A DNA stretch of 19,005 bases from Nitrospira sp. UBA6493 (GTDB lineage Bacteria > Nitrospirota > Nitrospiria > Nitrospirales > Nitrospiraceae): the NCBI GenBank assembly GCA_002435325.1, contig DJMJ01000029.1, positions 1-19,005 of the forward strand, read 5' to 3'. Below the pieces are notes generated by a model. It searched no databases and was not told where the DNA came from. It saw only the letters and a program-made list of their open reading frames with translations. Numbering within the stretch: the first letter of the stretch is position 1; each line of letters starts with the position of its first letter. This document shows, in pieces, positions 8,232-15,018 of the stretch. A program made the translations under genes and the position numbers.

Positions 8232-8729
8232 ATGTTCAAGTTCCTGCTGTTCCTGATGCTGCTCGCCGCCTCGTTCGGCGCAGGCTACTATTATGGACAA
8301 CGGCCCGTCGGCACGCTCCAGCAAACAGTTTCCCATCTCTCGGAGCGTTGGACGGTCTCCCAGAAAACGATCGCCGATCTCCAGCAATCGATCAAAAACC
8401 TTTCACACGATGTCATGGATACGACAAGAGGAATCGAGCAGGACCTTCGCCGCCGGCAAGGACTCGTCGAAGCCAAGTCTCACCTCGTGCAGGCGAAAAT
8501 CCAAATCCTCGATCGGAACTTTGGAGCAGCGGCCAAGGAACTGGCCCAGGGTGGCGAGGCACTTGAACAAACCGTGAAAGACGACAAACCCGACAACGCG
8601 ACCGCCGCGATGCGTGACCTTGCCGCTAAAATGAAAGCCCTACGCGGGGATGTGACGAAGGGAAACCTGATCCCGTTGAAGAAACTGGACGAACTTCAAC
8701 AGGCGCTTGACCGGCAGCTCAACAACTAG
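8232..8729 (+). CDS. Small membrane-anchored coiled-coil protein, unknown function
   Basis: A protein of 165 residues with an N-terminal membrane helix at residues 2-20 (KFLLFLMLLAASFGAGYYYG). Long, heptad-like helices follow (LQQTVSHLSERWTVSQKT, then IADLQQSIKNL and beyond), and the C-terminal half is rich in Lys, Ala and Asp. The GYYYGQRP segment after the helix is typical of single-span proteins whose bulk faces the periplasm. ATG 8232 has AAGGATGAGAG just upstream. The gene starts 13 nt after the HEAT-repeat gene, so they are very likely co-transcribed. It ends 2 nt before the convergent gene at 8732. I do not recognise a family. Confidence 0.8.
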   Translation: MFKFLLFLMLLAASFGAGYYYGQRPVGTLQQTVSHLSERWTVSQKTIADLQQSIKNLSHDVMDTTRGIEQDLRRRQGLVEAKSHLVQAKIQILDRNFGAAAKELAQGGEALEQTVKDDKPDNATAAMRDLAAKMKALRGDVTKGNLIPLKKLDELQQALDRQLNN

Positions 8730-8731
8730 CC

Positions 8732-9565
8732 CTAGGCATTCGCCGGCTGCGAAACCGGCGTCTTCTTCCATTTTGCCAGAATCCGCTCGATACGCATCTT
8801 CACGACCATATCCGGATCCTTGAGCATCGGCTTGATCGCTTCACGCCCCCGTTCATCGCCAATCGACTCGAGCGCCGCCGCCGCCGTGAGGCGTGTAAAC
8901 CAATCTTTATCCTGCAACATGGCAATCAAGGGATCAATGGCCTCTCCGCTCTTGATCCGGCCAAGCCCCAAGACGGCCTGCTGGCGGACCATTTCATCTT
9001 TGTCCTTTAGCGCCGCAACCAGCTTGGGTACCGAGGGAGCGCCGAGCTCGACCAACGCATTGAGGGCATCGTCCTTAAACTCATCATTCTTGAGCTGTTG
9101 CATGAGCGGATCCAGGACGCGTTCGTCGCGAATCTTGCCCAACGCTCCAATCGCATACTTACGCACATCCCAGTCGCGCAGCAACTTCAGCAAGGTATCG
9201 ACGGCCGGAGAGCCGACATGTCCGAGAGCCTCAATCGCAACTTCACGAACCTGCCAGTCGCCGTCACGAAGCGCGCGGGATAAAGGCTCTACGCAGCGCT
9301 CATCGCCCATCTCGCCCAGCGTAATGACCGCTTCGCGGCGCACGACCCAATCCGGATCACTGAGAAGATCGATTTGGATCTCGATCTCATCCTTGACCTT
9401 TTCTTCTTCGAGCGCCACTGTGTCGGTTGCCGTAGCTGCCGCTTCTGCGCCCTCAGGAGTCTCGCCGAGCGCAAGCGCGTCGGCCACCTGATCGGTCAAT
9501 TCATCGCTCGCAGGGGTGGCTGAAGAGGGATTGGCTGTCGGAGAATCGTTGTCTTGGTGTTCCAT
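8732..9565 (-). CDS. Cytoplasmic HEAT-repeat protein
   Basis: A protein of 277 residues. ATG 9565 has AGGA 6 nt upstream and is preferred over TTG 9583. No signal peptide is present. Residues 1-60 are acidic and low in complexity (Ala, Glu, Thr, Asp). Residues about 65-265 hold six HEAT/PBS-lyase-like repeats of about 31 residues, for example DPDWVVRREAVITLGEMGD and DGDWQVREVAIEALGHVG. Repeats of this type occur in phycobilin lyases but are used widely as binding scaffolds; with no phycobiliproteins nearby, a scaffold role is the better guess. It follows the tiny basic-protein gene on the same transcript, and its end meets the plus-strand gene at 8729 with a 2-nt gap. Confidence 0.88.
   Translation of the reverse strand: MEHQDNDSPTANPSSATPASDELTDQVADALALGETPEGAEAAATATDTVALEEEKVKDEIEIQIDLLSDPDWVVRREAVITLGEMGDERCVEPLSRALRDGDWQVREVAIEALGHVGSPAVDTLLKLLRDWDVRKYAIGALGKIRDERVLDPLMQQLKNDEFKDDALNALVELGAPSVPKLVAALKDKDEMVRQQAVLGLGRIKSGEAIDPLIAMLQDKDWFTRLTAAAALESIGDERGREAIKPMLKDPDMVVKMRIERILAKWKKTPVSQPANA
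8741..8774 (+). terminator. Likely Rho-independent terminator of the plus-strand run
   Basis: CGCCGG (8741-8746) pairs with CCGGCG (8755-8760) around an 8-nt loop and is followed by TCTTCTTCCATTTT. It lies 11 nt after the stop of the gene at 8232 and inside the C-terminal codons of the convergent HEAT-repeat gene. The T tract is interrupted, so efficiency is uncertain. Confidence 0.5.
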
Positions 9566-9586
9566 GGTAGTCCTGCTCAACAATGA

Positions 9587-9790
9587 CTATGCTGAGGCCT
9601 TCGCCTCGCCCTTGCTTCCGGCTGCGTGCTTTTTCCGCAGCGCGAGCGCCCGCCGGCGGCGCTGCTCCCGCTTTAAGCGTTTGCGCAATGCCCGCACAGC
9701 GGCATCACTCTTAGGCTTGTCTTTGCCAGTCGTACTGATCTTCTTTTTCAATCTGGTTTCGTCTGATTCTGCTGCGGTTTTCTTCGCCAT
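9587..9790 (-). CDS. Tiny, strongly basic protein, unknown function
   Basis: A protein of 67 residues, more than a third of them Lys or Arg, with no hydrophobic segment. ATG 9790 is well supported by AAGGAG 9 nt upstream. The middle is a helical, Arg-rich stretch (ALRKRLKREQRRRRALALRK), and the ends are rich in Lys, Ala, Ser and Asp. Such a protein could bind nucleic acid or ribosomes; this is a guess from charge alone. The same frame is open further upstream to 10066, but that extension would run through the promoter at 9859-9888 and into rlpA, so it is not used. Its stop lies 21 nt before the start of the HEAT-repeat gene, so the two form an operon. Confidence 0.72.
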   Translation of the reverse strand: MAKKTAAESDETRLKKKISTTGKDKPKSDAAVRALRKRLKREQRRRRALALRKKHAAGSKGEAKASA

Positions 9791-9858
9791 ACCGTCTGAC
9801 TCCTTGTAATCGAATCGATACCGGTTGAGGTCCCCACCCGTCTGAACGCAGGCGACCC

Positions 9859-9888
9859 AGTGTAGAGGAGTGGTTCCGGTACTGTCAA
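9859..9888 (-). promoter_or_regulatory. Promoter of the basic-protein / HEAT-repeat operon
   Basis: On the minus strand there is a perfect -35 box TTGACA (9883-9888), an 18-bp spacer and TACACT (9859-9864) as the -10 box. It starts 6 nt after the rlpA stop codon, in the short gap between the two transcripts, and would give a leader of about 60 nt. Confidence 0.7.
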
Positions 9889-9894
9889 CCGCGG

Positions 9895-10563
9895 CTAGCC
9901 GAGGATCAACATGACGTTTTCCGTATGAGCGGTATGATCGGCGGCCAGCATCGACCCCACCCGTCTGAGGCGACGCTGAAGGAGGACATCCGTAGGAGGA
10001 AGCCGATGGACCGGCGTCATCGTGGGGTCCGCATGGGCAAGCACGAAGACCGGCAGGACACGCCACTCCGGCTGGTTGAGACGATGCACGGTCAACAATG
10101 GAGACGTGACAGGCGCCGACTCCTCGGCCGCAAGCATGAAGTCAGGACGGCGATCCCCGATTACCTCGAGCTGAATCACGGACAAGCCCCCATGCACCAT
10201 GCCTAATCGATCAGCGGCCGCAAGGGAGAGATCGAGGATGCGCCCATTTACATAAGGTCCCCGGTCGTTGATGCGAACCCGCACATGCTTCCCGTTAGTC
10301 AGATTCGTGACCCGGATCATGCTCCCGAGAGGAAGGGTCCGGTGAGCCGCCGTCAAGGCGCCCATGTCAAAAATCTCTCCATTTGCCGCCTGTTTTCCGT
10401 GAAACTGCTCTCCATACCAGGATGCAATCCCGCGTTCCTTAATCCCAATATCCAGCTGCGACTCCCCTTTGGGAACCCACGAACAGGCACCCAGGGATAG
10501 GCAGCAGAGTGCCGCGATCAGGTGATAGGTCCGTCTGCATCTCTGTTGAACTAGACTCATCAT
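9895..10563 (-). CDS. rlpA: RlpA-like septal ring lytic transglycosylase, lipoprotein
   Basis: A protein of 222 residues. The N-terminus (residues 1-27) ends in the lipobox LGAC with Cys27, so it should be an outer-membrane or periplasmic lipoprotein. A double-psi beta-barrel domain follows, with ASWYG (47-51), NGEIFDM (61-67), TAAH (71-74) and INDRGPY (98-104). Glu63, Asp66, His74 and Asp100 occupy the positions of the conserved acidic/His set of RlpA enzymes, which cut glycan strands lacking stem peptides. No C-terminal SPOR domain can be recognised; residues 140-222 are of unclear type. The start at 10563 (ATGATG) is chosen because GGAGG lies about 10 nt upstream and the lipoprotein signal begins there. 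The open frame upstream to 10776 overlaps the promoter. Confidence 0.9.
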   Translation of the reverse strand: MMSLVQQRCRRTYHLIAALCCLSLGACSWVPKGESQLDIGIKERGIASWYGEQFHGKQAANGEIFDMGALTAAHRTLPLGSMIRVTNLTNGKHVRVRINDRGPYVNGRILDLSLAAADRLGMVHGGLSVIQLEVIGDRRPDFMLAAEESAPVTSPLLTVHRLNQPEWRVLPVFVLAHADPTMTPVHRLPPTDVLLQRRLRRVGSMLAADHTAHTENVMLILG

Positions 10564-10746
10564 CACAGTACTTCCTCCCCTGCAGGCTGACTCAACGATG
10601 CACGACAGACAGCCTACGGGAGGCCAATAGGTCCCAACAATACCGACTGTGTGGCCTCTTTCCCTACCTTCGTATGGAGAGAAAAACACCAGGAACGGCA
10701 CAAAAATGAACAAGCCGAGGGCGAAATAGATGAAACGAGTCTCGCC

Positions 10747-10776
10747 TATATAAATGGAGAGGGCGCCGAGAGTCAA
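10747..10776 (-). promoter_or_regulatory. Promoter of rlpA
   Basis: On the minus strand, TTGACT (10771-10776) and TATATA (10747-10752) are 18 bp apart; TTATAT with 17 bp is an equivalent reading. Transcription would start near 10740, leaving a long leader of about 175 nt before rlpA. The 300-bp gap 10564-10863 otherwise holds only the hairpin at 10825. Confidence 0.6.
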
Positions 10777-10824
10777 CCGACAAGAACGAGCAGCCTGGGT
10801 CGAAATAGGGATTTCGACGGGTGA

Positions 10825-10853
10825 GGGAGACGGATTGGTTCATTCCGTCTCCC
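10825..10853 (-). terminator. Perfect 10-bp hairpin after the lipoprotein gene, likely terminator
   Basis: GGGAGACGGA (10825-10834) and TCCGTCTCCC (10844-10853) pair without mismatch around a 9-nt loop. It starts 10 nt beyond the stop of the minus-strand lipoprotein gene. No T run follows on either strand, so it may stop RNA polymerase poorly by itself or act as a 3' end stabiliser. Confidence 0.5.
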
Positions 10854-10863
10854 CAGAATATCG

Positions 10864-11490
10864 CTATCGAAACCGCAATGCGACGCCATCAAACTTTGTC
10901 TGTCCCACAAACTTTTCAAAATTCCGTTCCATTACCTCACTGAGAATCTCTTCGCCCTCTTCATGGCCATACCAAAACACCGTATATGTTCCGGTGTGGC
11001 TGGTCGTGCTGGTAATAGAGCTTCGATCCGATTGATTGGCTGCATGAATCGTCACCTTGTTTTTTGCAGCGATGTCCGTGGATCCAAATGCCCCATGGGC
11101 GTCAGTGGAGAGTTCCAGGATCTTGCCTGAAATCACAACATCGGCCCCGCTGGCCTCACCGGACGAAGATGAATAATATGCGTGCCACCCTTTACGGGCC
11201 AGATACTCGGCCAGGGCTTTGGCCGTGGCCTCACCCACCGTTCCATTCTTGACAGAATACGGCTCGTCAGTCCCCCAGAATGAGTGCCGGTTTCCCAGCT
11301 TGGTCTTATCAGATCGGTCATCCTGGAAGGGGATCACGGCAACCTTGCCCCCGCTGGCGGGAGCTGATCCGGACGGTGCGGCCGGTGGCTTGATACCCAC
11401 GTTGATCGGCACCGCATCGCCCTTACTTGCGCATCCACTCAACCAGACCAGGGTACTCAGCAGAACAGTTCCCAAGACAAAGTGTTTCAC
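10864..11490 (-). CDS. Lipoprotein of unknown function
   Basis: A protein of 208 residues beginning with GTG 11490, which has a very strong ribosome binding site (AGGAGGAGG, 5 nt away). The signal peptide ends in the lipobox LSGC with Cys20. A Pro/Ala/Ser/Gly-rich linker (about 30-48) leads to a domain starting KVAVIPFQDDRSDKT. This beta-strand pattern and the later ADVVISGKILEL resemble periplasmic lipoproteins of the YajG/LPS-assembly-like alpha-beta type, but the match is loose. The C-terminus is helical (EEILSEVMERNFEKFVG). It has its own promoter and its own downstream hairpin, so it is probably a single-gene unit. The frame is open upstream to 11628, but the promoter and ribosome binding site fix the start. 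Confidence 0.82.
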   Translation of the reverse strand: MKHFVLGTVLLSTLVWLSGCASKGDAVPINVGIKPPAAPSGSAPASGGKVAVIPFQDDRSDKTKLGNRHSFWGTDEPYSVKNGTVGEATAKALAEYLARKGWHAYYSSSSGEASGADVVISGKILELSTDAHGAFGSTDIAAKNKVTIHAANQSDRSSITSTTSHTGTYTVFWYGHEEGEEILSEVMERNFEKFVGQTKFDGVALRFR

Positions 11491-11571
11491 AGATGCCTCC
11501 TCCTCTCGAAAAATGAGATGACCATATGGCGAGAATCTCCTTCGACTTATTCGCACATTCGCGCGGGAAAA

Positions 11572-11600
11572 ACTGTAGCAGGACGCTCTCTGCCTGTAAA
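11572..11600 (-). promoter_or_regulatory. Promoter of the lipoprotein gene
   Basis: On the minus strand, TTTACA (11595-11600), a 17-bp spacer and TACAGT (11572-11577) make a good sigma70-like promoter. It is divergent from the ABC operon promoter at 11644-11672, with 43 bp between the two -35 boxes. Confidence 0.65.
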
Positions 11601-11643
11601 GATTGTCCGATCCGGACCGGTTCGCCATCGGACCAGCCCCGTA

Positions 11644-11672
11644 TTGACTGAGTCCCGCGGACTCAGTAAGAT
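11644..11672 (+). promoter_or_regulatory. Promoter of the GldA/F/G-like ABC operon
   Basis: TTGACT (11644-11649), a spacer of exactly 17 bp and TAAGAT (11667-11672) form a strong sigma70-like promoter on the plus strand. Transcription would start near 11679, leaving a leader of about 57 nt to the ATPase start. The spacer is filled by a palindrome, listed separately. Confidence 0.7.
11647..11667. promoter_or_regulatory. 21-bp palindrome between -35 and -10, probable operator
   Basis: ACTGAGTCC (11647-11655), a 3-bp centre CGC, and GGACTCAGT (11659-11667) form a perfect 9-bp inverted repeat. It covers the end of the -35 box, the whole spacer and the first base of the -10 box. A dimeric repressor bound here would block RNA polymerase. 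The spacer is 17 bp, so a MerR-type activator, which works on 19-20 bp spacers, is less likely. Confidence 0.55.
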
Positions 11673-11735
11673 CCGCAGGGTGAATGCGAGCTAACTGCCA
11701 AATCCCTCAGCGTTGATCACAGAACCATCACATCC

Positions 11736-12725
11736 ATGATCGAAGTTCACAACATTACCAAGCGGTATGGAAACATCACGGCCATCGACCGAGTGACATT
11801 TTCTGTGGCCAAAGGCGAAGTGCTGGCCTTTCTGGGCCCTAATGGGGCCGGAAAAACGACCACCATGCGCATCCTCACCTGCTTTATGCCGGCCACGGAA
11901 GGCACGGCCCGCGTGGCGGGGTTCAACTGCGCCGATCAACCGATGGACGTCAAACGGCGAATCGGCTATGTTCCGGAAACTCCACCGGTTTACCAGGAAT
12001 TTACCGTCTCCGAATATCTGACCTTTGTCGGGAATCTGCGCGGGATGACGGGGAAAGCCTTGACCTCCGGCATTGAGCAATCCATCGAGAAATTGGCGCT
12101 GGGCGACGTCCGGCATCGTCTAATCGGCAATCTGTCACGCGGGTACCGTCAGCGAGTTGGCCTGGCACAGGCCGTGTTGCACGACCCGCCCGTGCTGATT
12201 TTGGATGAGCCGACTGTCGGGCTCGACCCGAAACAAATCATCGAAATTCGCGAACTGATCAAGAGCCTGGCCGGCTCTCATTCGGTGATTCTCAGTACCC
12301 ATATTCTTCCCGAGGCCACCGCCGTCTGCCAGCGCGTCGTCATCATCAGCGGCGGCCGTATTGTGGCTGAAGATACGCCCGACCAACTCTCAGCCCGGCT
12401 GAGACACTCGGAAAAGATTTCCGTGACCATTAAAAATCCTCCGGACGATTGCCTGGCCAAACTCCAGACGATCCCGGGCATTCTCCATGTCTTCTCCGCC
12501 CAGCCGACCGGCACCTTTCTCTTGGAATGCGCCCTGGGCCAGGACAAGCGCGATGAGATCGCCCGCTTCGTCATTGCAAACCAGTGGGGGCTCCTTGAGT
12601 TGCGGACTATTTCCATGACGCTCGAAGATGTCTTTCTCCAACTCACCAGGCATGAAGAGGGCGTTTCCGATCCGGTCCAGAGCGTGGTCGAGCACACCGG
12701 CGCTGCACAGGAGACCACCTTATGA
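11736..12725 (+). CDS. ABC transporter ATP-binding protein, GldA/CcmA-like
   Basis: A cytoplasmic ATPase of 329 residues that powers the ABC system encoded by the next genes. Motifs in order: Walker A GPNGAGKT (34-41), Q-loop region YVPETPP (78-84), signature LSRGYRQR (133-140), Walker B VLILDEPT (153-160), D-loop GLDP (162-165), H-loop STH (187-189). The signature variant and the run GYRQRVGLAQAVLHDPPVLILDEP are characteristic of GldA-like ATPases linked to GldF/GldG. Residues from about 220 are a C-terminal regulatory extension. The start is not preceded by a clear Shine-Dalgarno, but MIEVHNITKRYG is the normal beginning of the family. It overlaps the permease gene by 4 nt (ATGA). The substrate is unknown. 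Confidence 0.93.
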   Translation: MIEVHNITKRYGNITAIDRVTFSVAKGEVLAFLGPNGAGKTTTMRILTCFMPATEGTARVAGFNCADQPMDVKRRIGYVPETPPVYQEFTVSEYLTFVGNLRGMTGKALTSGIEQSIEKLALGDVRHRLIGNLSRGYRQRVGLAQAVLHDPPVLILDEPTVGLDPKQIIEIRELIKSLAGSHSVILSTHILPEATAVCQRVVIISGGRIVAEDTPDQLSARLRHSEKISVTIKNPPDDCLAKLQTIPGILHVFSAQPTGTFLLECALGQDKRDEIARFVIANQWGLLELRTISMTLEDVFLQLTRHEEGVSDPVQSVVEHTGAAQETTL

Positions 12726-13492
12726 CCCCAGTTCAAGCGGTAATTGCCAAGGAACTGCGCGGCTACTTCGTCTCGCCAATCGTCTACGTCGTGGGCGCCA
12801 TCTTTCTGTTGATCTTCGGACTCTTGTCGTATCTCTACGTCGTCTTTGCCGGCTATCAAGCGATTCAGCTCATGCAGATGCAAGGCGGGCAGGCGCAGTT
12901 GAATCTGAACGATCTGGTTTTCCGCAACCTCTTTGCCAGCATGCGCTTCGTCCTGCTCATTATTCTGCCAATCCTGACCATGCGCCTGTTTGCGGAAGAG
13001 CGCAAATTGCGCACATTTGAATTTCTGATGACCTCGCCTATCGGAATCAACGAGATCGTGGCCGGCAAGTTTGTCAGCGTCTTCCTGGTCTTCCTCGGCC
13101 TCCTGGGATTGACCGGGCTGGTTCCGGCCGTCCTCATGCTCTTCAGCGATTTCGACTGGAACCCCATCTGGACCGGCTATCTCGGCATGGCCTTGCTCGG
13201 CGCCCTCTTTCTCTCCGTCGGACTTCTAGCCTCCGCCATGACGGAAAATCAGATTGTGGCGGCTTTCCTGAGTTTCGGCATGCTCCTGATCATCTGGCTT
13301 ATTTCCGGACTGGGCACACTCATGGGCGATACCACGCTCGGACAAGTGATCTCTTACGTGTCATTCATGGAACATTACGACCGGCTCGTGCGCGGCCTGA
13401 TCGACACCAAGGATCTGGTCTATTTTTTCAGCAGCCTCGTGCTCATGCTCTTTCTGACCCACCGGGTGGTGGAATCGTCGCGGTGGAAATGA
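12722..13492 (+). CDS. ABC-2 type permease, GldF-like
   Basis: An inner-membrane permease of 256 residues with about six hydrophobic segments, for example IVYVVGAIFLLIFGLLSYLY near residue 20, FVLLIILPILTM near 78-90, and LVFLGLLGLTGLVPAVLM-like stretches beyond. The motif AEERKLRTFEFLMTSPI after the second segment (about 95-112) is typical of ABC-2 permeases of the GldF kind. ATG 12722 overlaps the ATPase stop in ATGA, and its own stop overlaps the next start in the same way. This indicates translational coupling and equal output of the components. It would form the transmembrane channel with the ATPase; the substrate is unknown. Confidence 0.9.
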   Translation: MTPVQAVIAKELRGYFVSPIVYVVGAIFLLIFGLLSYLYVVFAGYQAIQLMQMQGGQAQLNLNDLVFRNLFASMRFVLLIILPILTMRLFAEERKLRTFEFLMTSPIGINEIVAGKFVSVFLVFLGLLGLTGLVPAVLMLFSDFDWNPIWTGYLGMALLGALFLSVGLLASAMTENQIVAAFLSFGMLLIIWLISGLGTLMGDTTLGQVISYVSFMEHYDRLVRGLIDTKDLVYFFSSLVLMLFLTHRVVESSRWK

Positions 13493-15012
13493 GATTCAAA
13501 ACTCTGCCGCTCGGCATCATCGGCATTCTCCTCTCAGTCGCCGGCCTCGTGGGCTACAGCCTCAGGCCCGATTGGCTCTGGCCCGTCACCATCGCCGAGG
13601 GGCTGGGGCTGCTCTGCCTGATGCTGTTCTTCATCTTCCACTTCGAAGCCGTGAAAGCCTTCTCCGCACGCCGCTCCACCCATATGGGCGCCAATAGCAT
13701 CCTGATGATCCTGCTCGTCGTGGCCATTCTGGTGATCGTCAACTTCCTGGCCTCACGGCACTCGATTCGATGGGACCTGTCGGAGAATCAAAACTTCACT
13801 CTGGCGCCGCAAACCCATCGCGTCCTGCGCAATCTGCCACACGACGTGAAAGTTACCGTCTTCACGCGGGAAAAGGATCCGGGCTTTCAAGGCTACAAAG
13901 AACGGCTGGAAAGTTACCGCCAGGCCGCGACGAAACTGACCGTCGAATTCGTCGATCCTGAGCGGCAACCGAAGATCGCGCAGAACTACGGCATCTTCCG
14001 AACCGATACCGCGGTGTTCGAGAGCAACGGCCAGACCATCCGCGTCACCTCGCCCTCCGAGGTGGAACTCACCGGCGCACTGCTGCGCATCTCTAAAGAC
14101 GCCAAGAAGCGCATCGTATTCCTGGAAGGCCACAGCGAGCGCAGCCTGGAAGATAAGGAACGGAACGGCCTTTCGGCGGCGAAAGAAGCGTTGACTAAGC
14201 AAGGTTATGACATCGGCACCGTCTCGCTCCTCAAGGAAACGGCCGTGCCGGAGAATACGTCGGTGCTCGTGATTGCGGGGCCTCAGCGCCAAGTCACCAA
14301 GGACGAGCAGGACCGGATTCAATCCTATGTCGACAAAGGCGGGCATCTGCTCTTGATGGTGGATCCCGATACCCAAACGGAGTTGGGCCCGCTGCTCGCG
14401 CATTACGGCCTGGGACTCGGTTCCGGTGTGCTCGTAGACCTGCAAGACCGGCTGGCGCAGGGCGACCTGACCGCCTTATTGGTCCGCACATTCACGGAAC
14501 ATGAAATCACTCAGGACCTGACCTCGGCGGTGCTCTTTCCTCTGTCCAGACACCTGACCTTTGATGAACAAGCAGGCAAGGACTGGGACTATGTGCCGCT
14601 GGCCAGAACCTCGCCGAACAGCTGGGCTGAAACGAATCTACAGGGCCGTGTCGTCAGTCTCAATGAGGGCGAAGATATTAAAGGACCATTGCCGATGGCG
14701 GCGGCACTCGCGCCGAAGAAAGAACCGGAAGAGGGGAAGCCCAGACCGGCTCTCGTCGTGGTCGGCAATTCCGCATTCGCCACGAATGCATTCTTTAACT
14801 TCCCCGGCAATAGCGACTTTTTCCTCCGCACTGCCGGCTGGCTGGCCGAAGAACGAGACCTCATATCCATCGCGCCCAAAGAACCGGCGCTCCGGCCCTT
14901 CATTCCCAATCCCACGCAAGAGCGAACCCTGCTGTACATTCAGGTCCTCTTCCTCCCGATCATGACCTTCGTGACCGGCATCATGGTCTGGAGAAAACGC
15001 CGCCGTTTGTAA
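13489..15012 (+). CDS. GldG-like ABC auxiliary protein (ABC_transp_aux type)
   Basis: An inner-membrane protein of 507 residues. Two hydrophobic helices lie near residues 8-45, then a third (ILMILLVVAILVIVNFLASR) at about 70-88. A large periplasmic domain follows, starting SIRWDLSENQNFTLAPQTHRVL, the classic opening of GldG-like proteins. A final C-terminal membrane helix (YIQVLFLPIMTFVTGIMVW) is near 483-501. In gliding Bacteroidetes GldA, GldF and GldG form an ABC complex; related sets in non-gliding bacteria have no settled role. I chose ATG 13489, which overlaps the permease stop as ATGA, over GTG 13483. Confidence 0.9.
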   Translation: MRFKTLPLGIIGILLSVAGLVGYSLRPDWLWPVTIAEGLGLLCLMLFFIFHFEAVKAFSARRSTHMGANSILMILLVVAILVIVNFLASRHSIRWDLSENQNFTLAPQTHRVLRNLPHDVKVTVFTREKDPGFQGYKERLESYRQAATKLTVEFVDPERQPKIAQNYGIFRTDTAVFESNGQTIRVTSPSEVELTGALLRISKDAKKRIVFLEGHSERSLEDKERNGLSAAKEALTKQGYDIGTVSLLKETAVPENTSVLVIAGPQRQVTKDEQDRIQSYVDKGGHLLLMVDPDTQTELGPLLAHYGLGLGSGVLVDLQDRLAQGDLTALLVRTFTEHEITQDLTSAVLFPLSRHLTFDEQAGKDWDYVPLARTSPNSWAETNLQGRVVSLNEGEDIKGPLPMAAALAPKKEPEEGKPRPALVVVGNSAFATNAFFNFPGNSDFFLRTAGWLAEERDLISIAPKEPALRPFIPNPTQERTLLYIQVLFLPIMTFVTGIMVWRKRRRL

Positions 15013-15018
15013 CAGGCT

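Noticed and set aside
11605..11633. Inverted repeat GTCCGAT / ATCGGAC between the two divergent promoters
   Set aside because: Seven-base arms with a 15-nt spacing are near what chance gives in this GC-rich stretch; much weaker than the palindrome at 11647-11667.
11684..11716. A 10-codon possible leader peptide before the ABC ATPase
   Set aside because: Its only upstream purine-rich site lies at or before the likely transcript start, so it could not be used from the promoter I assign; the codons show no attenuator pattern.
13753..14445. A 230-codon open frame on the minus strand inside the GldG-like gene
   Set aside because: Antisense shadow of a coupled operon gene; no promoter or ribosome binding site.
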